Assembly: GCA_047600805.1 (NCBI GenBank)
Contig: JASGKG010000001.1
Coordinates: 3,720,001 to 3,784,000, forward strand
Reading direction: 5' to 3'
DNA: 64,000 nucleotides
DNA from: JADKHC01 sp047600805
GTDB lineage: Bacteria > Verrucomicrobiota > Verrucomicrobiia > Opitutales > Opitutaceae
Shown here: one piece after another, positions 1 to 8,570 of the stretch
How positions within the stretch are numbered: position 1 is the first letter of the stretch
Layout of the letters: each line of letters begins with the position of its first letter
Made by a program: the position numbers and the translations under genes
The notes under the pieces: model-generated
Told to the model about the DNA's origin: nothing
The model's database searches: none
What the model saw: the letters and a program-made list of their open reading frames with translations, nothing else

Positions 1-1071
1 GACACCGACGGTCGAAGTCAGGGACAAGGTCGCGCTATAGTTACTCGCGCCGTTATCAGTGATGTTGGCGATAGTGATAGCCCGGCTGGCGAAGCCCGGA
101 TTGTCGCTCGTGTTGCCGTAGGCCATGCCGTCGACCAAGTTGCCCATGGCGGTATTGTCGAGCGCCATGCCGCTCAATGTTACCGTGGCAGTGCTACCAC
201 TGACCGTGACGTTATAAGATCCGATGCCGGAAATCGTGCCGCTGCCCGTCACGAGTGGGATGGACGTTCCGCCGATCGACAACGTCTCGCTGCTGCCGTT
301 GCTCACGTTGGTGACTGTCACCGTCATGCCGCTAAAAGTTTGGCCGCTGTCGTTGGTCGCGGCCGTAACAGAGGAGTACAGATCGACCGCCGAACCGTTT
401 TCGGTGAACGACGGATTGACGGAAGTCACCGTTAGGGTCGGAGCCGCGAGCGGAGGGACTGCCGTGTCCAGAATGATGTTATTTATCGTCGGACAAAACG
501 GTTCGGTGCTCGCATAGGTGATGCGCACATCGTCCACGTAATCAAAGTCAGCCCCCAAGTTCACGGTGCACACCGTGCCGTTGGTATTTGATACAAACGT
601 CGTCGCCGCCACCTGGCTGCCTCCCCGGTAGCCAACGACATTGACCGTGAAGTTGGTAGGGACGGTTACACTATCACCGGTGCCTTGCAGCCAATCATAC
701 CATTGGAACTGATTGATCTGAAATTTCGCTCCGGTGCTGCTCTTAATCCGCATGCCTCTGCAGGGAACACCAAACGAGTTTATCAAACCGCTAAAGGAAC
801 TGCTGGAGCTGCCCAAGTAGCTATTATTACACCACGCGATAGGGTTCGAAACCAATGTGCCGTTGGTGTCACTGATGTTGCTAATCTGGATGATCATCCC
901 CGCGAAGTCCACGGCGCCGCCTTCATTATCTTCCGCCACGCCGTCGAACCATGCGGAGCCCGAAAGATCGCTTGAATACGTCAAGGTCGTGGCCGCCTGC
1001 AAAGACGCGGGCACTGACAACAACCAGATGAAGGCAACAAGAATGCTGACGGAGAGATAGCGCAGGGACAT
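1..1071 (-). CDS. Large secreted surface repeat protein, N-terminal part (partial)
   Basis: The frame is open from an ATG at 1071 to the window edge (357 codons), so the 3' end is missing. Residues 1-26 form a signal peptide (MSLRYLSVSILVAFIWLLSV then a VPASLQAA cleavage region). Next comes a beta-rich domain of about 200 residues ending near ITYASTEPFCPTINNIILD. From about residue 215 the chain enters a repeat starting PTLTVTSVNPSFTENGSAVD, typical of very large cell-surface or secreted bacterial proteins with tandem Ig/cadherin-like beta-sandwich repeats. The exact role is unknown; adhesion or matrix binding is an inference. No clear Shine-Dalgarno site precedes the ATG. Confidence 0.8.
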   Translation of the reverse strand, partial: MSLRYLSVSILVAFIWLLSVPASLQAATTLTYSSDLSGSAWFDGVAEDNEGGAVDFAGMIIQISNISDTNGTLVSNPIAWCNNSYLGSSSSSFSGLINSFGVPCRGMRIKSSTGAKFQINQFQWYDWLQGTGDSVTVPTNFTVNVVGYRGGSQVAATTFVSNTNGTVCTVNLGADFDYVDDVRITYASTEPFCPTINNIILDTAVPPLAAPTLTVTSVNPSFTENGSAVDLYSSVTAATNDSGQTFSGMTVTVTNVSNGSSETLSIGGTSIPLVTGSGTISGIGSYNVTVSGSTATVTLSGMALDNTAMGNLVDGMAYGNTSDNPGFASRAITIANITDNGASNYSATLSLTSTVGV

Positions 1072-1485
1072 AAAGAAAAGCGGAGATTGCTGGAGGACCC
1101 CTTCTCGAGACGCAAAACGGCTTCAAGAGGGTAGGCACCCAATTCTTTCTCAAAGACTTGCGATTGTTGCGATTTCTTTGCAATTTCCGGCGTTCCTATT
1201 AAAAAGGCCACTTTGCGCATGAATTTCCCGTAATATCTCGGAACGCCCGCACTTCGTGATCGCTGTTATCTTTAACTTCCTAGCAATCCAGAACCTTCAG
1301 TCATAACGGGAGTCTAGAAAGTAGCCTTGAGATGGCCATGTGATACCGGCGTTATTGCGGTAAATGCGTAAAGCCCCTGATTTAGTGGTGGGAGCCGGTT
1401 TTGCTTCGGCGCGCTCGGGGCCTGACGGGGCGCAACTGGAGTAGGCGCCGACGCAGACCACACCTTCCCTAATCGACCCAAACGC

Positions 1486-1520
1486 AGCGCCGCTGTAGGT
1501 CTTTGCCCCACAACGGCGCT
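1486..1520. repeat. REP-like inverted repeat
   Basis: Perfect 7-bp arms AGCGCCG (1486-1492) and CGGCGCT (1514-1520) enclose a 21-base loop reading CTGTAGGTCTTTGCCCCACAA. It sits in non-coding DNA with no T-tract, so it is unlikely to be a terminator. The form resembles the dispersed intergenic palindromes (REP elements) common in this kind of genome. Copy number could not be checked. Confidence 0.5.
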
Positions 1521-1745
1521 ACTATAAGGACCGCCTAATCTCCTTAATTCCTATTTTGATACAATAGAACCCAGCACCCCAAAATCGCTTGATCCTGCCT
1601 CCATTTCGAAATCACCAACAACCACTAAAATTCCCCATACCGACGATGATAAAACTCCTTCGCCTGACATCATCCGTCGGGTAAAACGCAGCGCCCGCTG
1701 CTTACCGATTTTCGACTGTTCGGAGTGTTCTACACAGCCGATTAA

Positions 1746-1770
1746 CAATCCCCCATTGGGATTGTCAGGG
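1746..1770 (-). promoter_or_regulatory. Palindromic motif, possible regulator site
   Basis: Read on the minus strand the site is CCCT, four bases, ATCCC, four bases, GGGGAT. It shares this layout with sites at 12698-12724 and 40961-40987. It faces the surface-protein gene but lies about 675 bp from its start. Binding by a regulator is an inference. Confidence 0.3.
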
Positions 1771-1950
1771 AAACTCTGAATTTGTCTTTAACTCTTTCCG
1801 AAGGTTTTACGAGTATCGGGTGATTAGTTCCAGTCCCGCCATGAGCTTAAGATAACACGTCCGCCGAACGCTCTCGGGGCCCTCGCAGTGCCATCCTCTT
1901 CGGCGTAATATCTCGTGCCGTTCTACCCCGCTCGGTCGCTCCGTAGCACT

Positions 1951-3582
1951 TCACCTCGCCGGCGCCTGCGCATCGGTGGCTGTCACTCGAAAAAGTATCG
2001 GGCTCATCGGGATATTTGTGCGGATGTCGCGGTGCGTTTCTTCGTAGTCAAGCGAGGTTTTATGCCGTCGCGTTGGCACCATGGAAATCAGCGGCGACGC
2101 TGCGCCGTTGGCCTTGAGCCTACGCAGAAAATAGTCGTCTTTGCCGATCCAGAGGTCGTAGGGAATTCCGTCCGGGTGCTTTCCATTGATGTGTTGGCAG
2201 ACAGTTCCTTCGATCGTCTCGACGCCGATCAACGAAACCTCCACCAAATCCGTGAGACGGAACAACCATGGCTGGTCCTTGGGGAAAAACAGGGTCGGAA
2301 CGTGATAACCGCCACCTCTGCTGAAGATCGACCCGCTCATAAGGGCGCTAGACGCGCTTTTGCTGAGAACAGCTGGTGAATCTTTGTTGGGTTTCAATTC
2401 CGTCCTCGTGCCGTCGCTGACGATCTGCCCGGTGGCGACCGAGCGCAGCCCTTCATTCCATACAACGCGAAACGTGGAGGGCCGCTGGAACTGAAACTCG
2501 AAACCGGTCACCGTTCTTAATCTCGTTCCGTTCTCCTGAATCATCGCGACTTCGCCTCGGTCTTGGTAACTGGTCAACGCGGCGTAGGCCGCCGCCATCT
2601 TCTGTAGAATTTCCAACGCCTTAGGATCAGACGGCGCGGGATCAGACGGCAGCGCCTCCGCAGGCGCCACGGGCCGGACCACCTCCGCGGACTTTCGCTC
2701 CACGATCGCCTTGGTTACATGACTTGTTTTCCCTTCGACAGTTTCGATTGCCCCCAAGCTTCCCTGGCCCGACGCAACCACACTCAGGCCGGTTCTAGTT
2801 GGTTCGACCCTGGTGCTCCTCGCCTGAAAAATGCCCAACGTGATCAATCCCAGCGCTGCCACGAGCGCCACCAGCGTTGCCACGGTCTTCGTCGAGCCCG
2901 CGGCCGACGTCGCCGCCGCGCCCGTTGCCGAACCATTCTCCAGTTTTGCAATGCACGCTGCAATTCCCGCCACCACTGCGGACGGTGCCGCCTGCACGGC
3001 CTGGCCTCCGAGTTGCAGCGCCAGCACGGCCGCCGACGAACGCACGCCCCGTTTACCGAGAAGCAGGCGCAGCCTGTCGAGTGCACGATCGGTTTTAACC
3101 CGAGCCGTGTTTTCCGAGATCTTCAGCGCCACGCCCACCTCAGCGTAAGAACGTTTTTTGAAGAACCTCAGCAACACCGCGGTTCTGTCGGTTTCGTTGA
3201 GTTCGTCCATCACGGCGTCGAGCACAGGGCGCAACTCTTCCCAATGGGGGCCGTTGTCTTCGACTAACAACAGGCCGTTCATTGCCGCCTCCTGCTCGCG
3301 TTCCGCGCGGCGCTGCTCCACCGTGAGAATATTGATGACGGCGTTGCGCGTCGCGGTGTAGAGCCAGGCCTCCAGGGCGGGGTGGTTGGCAAGTTTCTCC
3401 GCGTGTCGCGCGACGGCGATGAAGACCTGCTGTGTCGCTTCTTCGGCATGGAAAGCGTTTCCATCGCAGCGTCGCAACGCGGCCGAGTACACCAGATCGA
3501 CGTGGCGCCGCACGAGCTTCGTGAATGCCTCTTGTGCTCCATCCTTCGCATAACGCAGCAGCAGCTGGCCATCGTTGTTCAT
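1951..3582 (-). CDS. Membrane-anchored ECF RNA polymerase sigma factor with DUF2092/LolA-like C-terminal domain
   Basis: A 543-residue protein, about three times the length of a normal ECF sigma factor. Residues ~10-80 form sigma region 2 (DLVYSAALRRCDGNAFHAEE, ATQQVFIAVARHAEKLANHP) and ~125-180 form sigma region 4 (DRTAVLLRFFKKRSYAEVGV). An Ala-rich linker and one membrane helix (~231-251, TLVALVAALGLITLGIF) follow. Residues ~320-543 look like the DUF2092/LolA-type lipoprotein-binding fold (LTSYQDRGEVAMIQENG). The sigma part would be cytoplasmic and the C-terminal domain outside the membrane, suggesting a sensor and effector in one chain (inference). It starts 25 bp after the HEAT/STN gene and is probably its operon partner. 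No anti-sigma gene is adjacent. Confidence 0.85.
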   Translation of the reverse strand: MNNDGQLLLRYAKDGAQEAFTKLVRRHVDLVYSAALRRCDGNAFHAEEATQQVFIAVARHAEKLANHPALEAWLYTATRNAVINILTVEQRRAEREQEAAMNGLLLVEDNGPHWEELRPVLDAVMDELNETDRTAVLLRFFKKRSYAEVGVALKISENTARVKTDRALDRLRLLLGKRGVRSSAAVLALQLGGQAVQAAPSAVVAGIAACIAKLENGSATGAAATSAAGSTKTVATLVALVAALGLITLGIFQARSTRVEPTRTGLSVVASGQGSLGAIETVEGKTSHVTKAIVERKSAEVVRPVAPAEALPSDPAPSDPKALEILQKMAAAYAALTSYQDRGEVAMIQENGTRLRTVTGFEFQFQRPSTFRVVWNEGLRSVATGQIVSDGTRTELKPNKDSPAVLSKSASSALMSGSIFSRGGGYHVPTLFFPKDQPWLFRLTDLVEVSLIGVETIEGTVCQHINGKHPDGIPYDLWIGKDDYFLRRLKANGAASPLISMVPTRRHKTSLDYEETHRDIRTNIPMSPILFRVTATDAQAPAR

Positions 3583-3607
3583 GCCATTTTCCAGAGACTT
3601 CCCTGAG

Positions 3608-4540
3608 CTACGGCTTTGTTGGTTCGGCTTTTTTGTCGGAATCCTCCGTAGGCGCGAAGATCACGAGGCCTTTCGCCGCTTCCATCACTTTGATGCCGGC
3701 GTCGTCCAAAGATTTTTGCATCGCAGCGAGCGCCTGTTCCCGCGTCGCGTGGTCGACTGAACAGGAAACGAGCTTCCGCGACGCTTTATCGCTCACCAGC
3801 ACCTCTTTGCCAGACACGCCCGCATAAAAAGGCACAAGCCCGCTCACTGGAAAATCCCGCAGCTTAAAGGTGAACGGCTCCGTCATCTCCAATCGGGGCG
3901 GCCGCAGATCTCCATGCAGCGCCGCCTGACGTTGCTCGCGGCGTTTGGCCACTTCCTTCGCGATCATCTCTAACCTCTCAACATCGTTTTCGCCGGGCGC
4001 CACGCCAGAATCCCGAAGCCCCGTTTTGTCGTAATCGTAGTCGTTCCCGGTGATCGTTTTTAGCGCCTCGGCGGCTTGTTTCCGTACGTACGGATAGTTG
4101 TCCTTCAGAGCGGTTTCCAAGGGAGGCGCCGCTTTTGGGCCGCCGATCCAACCCAGCGCGCGGGTGATCTGCACGCGCAGCTGATTATTTTCCTCGTTTG
4201 CCAAATGGTCCGCGAGCACCGGGATCGCGCGTTCGTCGCCGAGGAGACCCAACGCGATCGCCGCCTCGGCCTTGGTGGGTTTTCGCCCGCTACCGAGCTC
4301 GCTCCCGTAGTTCAGCATCTTCGTCAATCGCGCAAGCAACGCATCACGATCTTCGCCGGGTTTTGGTGCAGCTGGCGCGGTTGCGGTTGGATTCTGCGCC
4401 GCCGAAGAAGCTCCTGCTGAGGCAACGCCGGACGGGGCCGCAGACGAGGTTTGTTGGGTGAAAGCAGCGGGAGGCAAAAGCCCAGCGGCCAGAACCGCGA
4501 GCGAACAGATGCGAAACGTAGCAAAGCGTGAGGTTTTCAT
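3608..4540 (-). CDS. Secreted HEAT-repeat protein with STN-like C-terminal domain
   Basis: A 310-residue protein. Residues 1-29 form a signal peptide (ICSLAVLAAGLLPPAAFTQQ) followed by an Ala/Pro/Ser-rich linker. Residues ~80-165 carry HEAT-like repeats (AIALGLLGDERAIPVLADHL; ITRALGWIGGPKAAPPLETA; DNYPYVRKQAAEALKTITGN). Residues ~215-300 (FKLRDFPVSGLVPFYAGVSG, ATREQALAAMQKSLDDAGIK) resemble the STN/secretin-and-TonB short domain that FecA-type receptors use to signal to sigma regulators. It precedes the membrane-anchored sigma gene by 25 bp, so an envelope partner of that sigma factor is plausible but unproven. Confidence 0.75.
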   Translation of the reverse strand: MKTSRFATFRICSLAVLAAGLLPPAAFTQQTSSAAPSGVASAGASSAAQNPTATAPAAPKPGEDRDALLARLTKMLNYGSELGSGRKPTKAEAAIALGLLGDERAIPVLADHLANEENNQLRVQITRALGWIGGPKAAPPLETALKDNYPYVRKQAAEALKTITGNDYDYDKTGLRDSGVAPGENDVERLEMIAKEVAKRREQRQAALHGDLRPPRLEMTEPFTFKLRDFPVSGLVPFYAGVSGKEVLVSDKASRKLVSCSVDHATREQALAAMQKSLDDAGIKVMEAAKGLVIFAPTEDSDKKAEPTKP

Positions 4541-4604
4541 GAACGAGAGATCACTCTGTTAACAACGGCCGACGCCAAACCGCACAAAGTTTGCTAAGTT
4601 TTTT

Positions 4605-4644
4605 GGTGGAGGCGACAGGTTTAGTTCACGCCTCCACCTTTTTT
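4605..4644 (+). terminator. Strong intrinsic terminator, plus-strand orientation
   Basis: A 10-bp perfect stem, GGTGGAGGCG (4605-4614) and CGCCTCCACC (4629-4638), is followed by six T (4639-4644). On the minus strand, where both flanking genes are read, the stem is followed by A residues instead. It would therefore stop plus-strand transcripts although no plus-strand gene precedes it. Confidence 0.75.
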
Positions 4645-4704
4645 GGGCAACTTAAGCTCGATACCTTGCCCGCTATGAACCATCACCCTGACAGTAAGGC
4701 GAGG

Positions 4705-5289
4705 TTATGGGAACAGCCACTGCATGTCCCAGCCGCCGGCAGCAGTGCGCTTGTAGACGAACCGCTTGTGATGCCTAAACGGATGCTGGTGCCAGAACTC
4801 GATGTGCTCGGGCTTCACGCGAAAGCCCGACCAGTGCGGAGGCCGCGGAACCGAACCGAGCGCATAACGCAACGTGGTCGCGGCAACGGCTTTTTCCAGC
4901 TCCCAATAACCTTCCATCGGTTGCGACTGTTTCGAGGCCCACGCGCCGATTTGGCTGAGCCGCGGGCGCGAAGCGAAATACGCGTCGGCTTCGGCATCGG
5001 TCACCGGCTCGACCGGCCCGTCGATGCGCACCTGGCGTTCGCTTTGCGCCCAGTGAAAACAAAGCGCGGCATACGGATGGACCTTCAGGTTGGCCGCTTT
5101 GGGGCTTTCGAGATTGGTGTAAAAAACGAAACCGCGTTCATCGAGGCCCTTGAGCAGCACCATGCGCACGGCCGGGCGATTCTGGGCGTCAACCGTGGCG
5201 AGGGACATCGCCGTCGGGTCGATCACGCCGGCCTTGCGCGCGTCTTCCTGCCATTCCTTGAAAAGTGCGATCGGGTCTTTGTTTTCCAT
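4705..5289 (-). CDS. pdxH: Pyridoxamine 5'-phosphate oxidase
   Basis: FMN-dependent oxidation of pyridoxine/pyridoxamine 5'-phosphate to pyridoxal 5'-phosphate, in the cytoplasm. With the start at MENKDPIALF the protein has 194 residues. Family blocks are clear: DPTAMSLATVDAQNRPAVRM, VLLKGLDERGFVFYTNLESP (FMN site), LCFHWAQSERQVRIDGPVEP, YFASRPRLSQIGAWASKQSQ and WSGFRVKPEHIEFWHQHPFR. The usual C-terminal R-L-x-P is WLFP here. The frame extends upstream to 5349, but those 20 residues (MCAIPCTKLV...) do not resemble the family, so the internal ATG is preferred. It is a single gene facing the same way as its neighbours. Confidence 0.92.
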   Translation of the reverse strand: MENKDPIALFKEWQEDARKAGVIDPTAMSLATVDAQNRPAVRMVLLKGLDERGFVFYTNLESPKAANLKVHPYAALCFHWAQSERQVRIDGPVEPVTDAEADAYFASRPRLSQIGAWASKQSQPMEGYWELEKAVAATTLRYALGSVPRPPHWSGFRVKPEHIEFWHQHPFRHHKRFVYKRTAAGGWDMQWLFP

Positions 5290-5415
5290 GACCGTGTTAC
5301 TAGCCGGATGCGCACGCACGACAAGCTTCGTGCATGGGATAGCGCACACTCGGTGATCGCAGCCGCGACGATTCTCGCCGACGAAGTGTTCCGGATGCGC
5401 CGCCCGTCTGTGGGT

Positions 5416-7125
5416 TTATCTGGCGGGCTCTTCGGATGGCGGGGCAGGCTTGGGGGCCTCTGGCTGAGGAGCGGCTTTCCCAAAATGAAACGGCAGTTGC
5501 ACACGCGCCACCACGGTTTTCCCGCCCGCTTTCGGCGGCTCGAAACGCCAGCTCACGACCGCCTGCACCGCGGCGTATCCAAAAGCTGGATCGCTGGCTT
5601 CCACGATTCTCGGGAGGCAGACCTTGCCCTCGCTGTTGATGAGGATTTCGATCTTTGCGGAACCTTCCGCGACTTTACCCTTGAGGTTTGCGGGGAAATG
5701 CGGGGTGACGCGCGATACCACCACCAGCTTCGCGCCAAGCCCGGTCTCGTCGATTATGCGCTCGGGGTGTTTGCGTTCGAGTGCCAGCAGATCGTTATCT
5801 CTTTTATCGACGTGGCGGCGGTCGAACTCTTGTTCCATCTTCATGATGGTTTTGGTCGGTCGGCCACCTTTCAACGCAGGCACAAAGGTGAAGCTTTCGA
5901 TTGCCGCCGTCATGGCCAAACCAAACTCGGGTTTCGTCGCCTCAAGCACCTGCACGCTGGCAACACGACCCTTCTCGTCGACCACGAAGGCGACCAGCGT
6001 TTTCCCCTTTGTCATGGTTTGGAGGAGCGGATACGGATACACGGGGACGAGAATCCCTTGGATCTTTGGCGCAACGTCGTAGCGAAACTGTTCAGGAAGC
6101 CCTTCCTGGGCTTCCTTGGAGACGTTCGCCACGGTCGCGTAATCCTCTCCGGAAGAATTGCGGTCGCGGTAATCAAACACGAAGGGCAGCTGCATCTTTA
6201 TGTCCGCGGGTGTGCCATCACGGGTGCCGGGTTCGAATTTCCACGCCATCAGCGCGTCCATGGCTGCTTCGTTAAAGCCGGGATGGTTGCTGTTCAGCAC
6301 GACGGGATTCACAATTTTGCCTTCTTTCGTCACCACGAACTCAAGGAGAACTTCGCCGCGCATTCCGCTCTTTTTCATCCCGAGGGGATAACGGGGCGCC
6401 ACGCGGGAAATGACCTTGGGTTGGCTAAAGTTAGCTGAGCGTTTGGGCACCGAATAGGGAGTAACAATCATCAGCGGCGCACGCAGCTCTGCAGCAATCG
6501 CCTGATTGTCTTTGCGCGCAGGCGCGAACCGCCACGCGGCAACACTCTTCTCAATGGCCGACCGCAACGGTTCGACCGACTCGTCCTCGAACGTGATTTT
6601 TTGAACGACGCCGTTTTCGTCGATCTGCATTTTGCTCCAAGCGATCCACGGCAGCTTGGCTCCTTTTAGCGCTATTTTTTTTTCAATGAAAACCGGTTTT
6701 ACCGAAAGGAGCTGCGGCGCCACATCGGAGCCTGTTTCTTTTGCGGACGGCGGGTTGAAAACAACCGCGTACCAGCATACTCCTTCGACGGGTTTGCCTC
6801 CTTCGCTCACGGGGGCGAATTTCCCATTTCCGGGCCTGACCGCGCTTTCGAAGTACGGGTTTGTGCCTTTGACGCCGAGTCCAACCACGTTGCCCTTGGC
6901 ATCCAGGAACTGCGGGACGATCACGTAGCCGACCGTATCGGACGTTTTCATTTCAGCGGGGTACTCAAGTTCGGGTGTCTTTCTGAAATGCGGCGCAGAG
7001 GTCGCCGGGGAATGCTCCTGATCCATCCAAACTGGATCGGTCACGATCACGCTCTGCGCCGAAAGACGCTCTGTCGCCATCAACACGCTTAGCGCTAACC
7101 ACGCCAGGGATAGACAACCTTTCAT
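5416..7125 (-). CDS. Secreted protein with three to four TonB C-terminal-like domains
   Basis: Start chosen at ATG 7125 (MKGCLSLAWLALSVLMATER), which gives a signal peptide and a GAGG ribosome site about 11 bases upstream; the frame itself runs to 7233. The 569-residue product repeats the TonB_C pattern: a partial copy near 172-222 (SAIEKSVAAWRFAPARKDNQ) and fuller copies near 235-318 (VAPRYPLGMKKSGMRGEVLL, AALMAWKFEP-type end), 350-432 (VAFVVDEKGRVASVQVLEAT) and 465-548 (AKIEILINSEGKVCLPRIVE). It lacks the TonB N-terminal anchor and Pro-rich span, so it is probably periplasmic and not an energy-coupling TonB. Its function is unknown. Confidence 0.8.
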   Translation of the reverse strand: MKGCLSLAWLALSVLMATERLSAQSVIVTDPVWMDQEHSPATSAPHFRKTPELEYPAEMKTSDTVGYVIVPQFLDAKGNVVGLGVKGTNPYFESAVRPGNGKFAPVSEGGKPVEGVCWYAVVFNPPSAKETGSDVAPQLLSVKPVFIEKKIALKGAKLPWIAWSKMQIDENGVVQKITFEDESVEPLRSAIEKSVAAWRFAPARKDNQAIAAELRAPLMIVTPYSVPKRSANFSQPKVISRVAPRYPLGMKKSGMRGEVLLEFVVTKEGKIVNPVVLNSNHPGFNEAAMDALMAWKFEPGTRDGTPADIKMQLPFVFDYRDRNSSGEDYATVANVSKEAQEGLPEQFRYDVAPKIQGILVPVYPYPLLQTMTKGKTLVAFVVDEKGRVASVQVLEATKPEFGLAMTAAIESFTFVPALKGGRPTKTIMKMEQEFDRRHVDKRDNDLLALERKHPERIIDETGLGAKLVVVSRVTPHFPANLKGKVAEGSAKIEILINSEGKVCLPRIVEASDPAFGYAAVQAVVSWRFEPPKAGGKTVVARVQLPFHFGKAAPQPEAPKPAPPSEEPAR

Positions 7126-7579
7126 AAGCTGTGAAGCCTCGCCCAGGACCCCCTTGCTGGCGAGATCAATCAGCCAGAACCAAATCCGCACGCCACTCTT
7201 GAACCCTGAGATCTTCGGCGGGGCTAGATGCACGACTGGCCTTGTTTAGAAGCTGGCCGTCGGAATACGCAAAGTTCTAGGGCATTCTAAATTAAACTAT
7301 CGCCATTTCTTCCATAGGTCCGGGAAGCACGCGCGTCTCGCGTGTCGGTTTGGGCGTCTTTGCCCGAACCCTCCGGGCCGCACTTGGCGGAATACCGAGT
7401 GCAGCATGCGAGACGCGTGCGCTTCCCAGACTAGGACGGCTGCGTTTTAAATCTCCGAAACCCACCAAATTTCCTCCCCAGAAAATCACCAGTTCAGGGG
7501 GTGGCGGTTTTAAAGAAATTGGAGAGGGTGCGTGCATCGCGCTTACCCCTGACTTAACGGCGCGAGCTTTCTACCCCTC
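7126..7579. other. Divergent intergenic region with palindromic repeat
   Basis: This 454-bp gap separates the minus-strand TonB_C-repeat gene from the plus-strand helical-repeat gene, so it must hold two divergent promoters. Most of its visible structure is the composite palindrome at 7322-7427. The short frames within it have no protein-like features. Confidence 0.5.
7322..7427. repeat. BIME/REP-like composite palindrome
   Basis: A 20-base outer arm starting GGGAAGCACGCGCGTCTCGC (7322-7341) pairs imperfectly with GCGAGACGCGTGCGCTTCCC (7408-7427). Inside are two more hairpins: GGTTTGGGC/GCCCGAACC (7347-7355 with 7362-7370) and CACT/AGTG-based arms (7381-7401). Three nested stems in about 106 bp resemble bacterial interspersed mosaic elements. 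Copy number across the genome is not visible here. Confidence 0.6.
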
Positions 7580-8554
7580 ATGAAATCGTGTCTGGCATCA
7601 CCCAACCGGTGGTCGCTGCTTGGCTGGGCGACAGCATTTGTCGTCCTCGCGGCCTGGCTGGTAAGCGATTTGGCTGTCCAACGCTTCAACCGCGCCAAAG
7701 GACTTCACGCTCACAGTACGCGAATTCAGACCTTGGAGGCGCCGCAAATCCCGGCGCATCCCGCCGTGGAAAGTCCTTCTGACGCAATCCTTCGACTGGC
7801 CCGGTCCGCTCCTCCCGGCGACGCGCGCTTCCTCAGTGCGTTGGAAAGCCTCGCCAAAGACCCCGATCAGGCCGCCGCGTTGACCCTGAGGTTAATGGCC
7901 GACTGTCCCGAGCGTTCCGAGGAAATCGGCACCGTCGTGATCGGAGCTCTCGTTCGCGGTGCGGCCTACAACAAAGCCTTGGAGCTCGCTGCCGCCGCCG
8001 GCCCGCAGGAAAATCGCAGCGAATGGATCATTCTCGTATTGAGAAACTGGACACAAAATCGGCCGGAGGATGCCGAACTGATCACCGACCTCCTGCGCGA
8101 GCAAAACGCCTCGAGTGAGGCTTTCGACCTCGTTGCACGCAGCTGGGCAACTTCCGCCCCGGCGCAACTGGGCCGCTACCTTCTCGCACTTCCCGCCGGC
8201 GACTATCGTGCGACCGCCCTCAATGCCGTCGTCGAACCCTGGATACTTCAGGACCCAGGCGCCGTCGCCCGATGGCTGCCGCAACTCGGCGACACCGCCG
8301 AGCGCGACACCGTCGTCAGCCGATTGGTTGCTCGCACGGATACAGTGCTTCGGACCACGGAGCAGGCGCTCGGCTGGGCTGAAACCATCCAATCGCCAGA
8401 GCTACGACGGGAGGCTCTGGCCAGCGTACTGCGTGAATGGAACGCGCAGGATCCATTCGGCGCCCAGCGTTACCTCAATTCGAGCCCTCTCTTTTCCGTC
8501 GCGCAAAAGCAGGAGCTCGTCGCGAGCTTCTCGACCCGGCCCGAGGCACCCTGA
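7580..8554 (+). CDS. Membrane-anchored alpha-helical repeat protein of unknown function
   Basis: A 324-residue protein. Residues ~14-32 (LGWATAFVVLAAWLVSDLAV) form an N-terminal membrane anchor. The rest is helical, with a repeating pattern around 'W..DP.A...WL/YL' (VVEPWILQDPGAVARWLPQL; LREWNAQDPFGAQRYLNSSP). Such TPR/HEAT-like repeats are frequent in verrucomicrobial hypothetical proteins. It ends 16 bp before the PL4 lyase gene and may be co-transcribed with it. No catalytic motif was seen; a scaffold role is only a guess. Confidence 0.75.
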   Translation: MKSCLASPNRWSLLGWATAFVVLAAWLVSDLAVQRFNRAKGLHAHSTRIQTLEAPQIPAHPAVESPSDAILRLARSAPPGDARFLSALESLAKDPDQAAALTLRLMADCPERSEEIGTVVIGALVRGAAYNKALELAAAAGPQENRSEWIILVLRNWTQNRPEDAELITDLLREQNASSEAFDLVARSWATSAPAQLGRYLLALPAGDYRATALNAVVEPWILQDPGAVARWLPQLGDTAERDTVVSRLVARTDTVLRTTEQALGWAETIQSPELRREALASVLREWNAQDPFGAQRYLNSSPLFSVAQKQELVASFSTRPEAP

Positions 8555-8570
8555 CTTTGTCCCACAAAAC

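Larger units (their letters stand above)
1072..1950. other. Intergenic region without a supported gene
   Basis: These 879 bases lie between the start of the surface protein and the end of the sigma-factor gene, both on the minus strand. Short frames here have no recognisable protein character. The region does hold a 35-bp REP-like inverted repeat (1486-1520) and a palindromic motif (1746-1770), listed separately. The promoter of the surface protein should lie here, but no clear -35/-10 or -24/-12 pair was recognised. Confidence 0.6.

Noticed and set aside
4591..6438. A 615-codon open frame on the plus strand
   Set aside because: It lies entirely antisense to pdxH and the TonB_C-repeat gene, both with clear family motifs, and its product is rich in Arg/His with no domain; typical shadow frame in GC-rich DNA.
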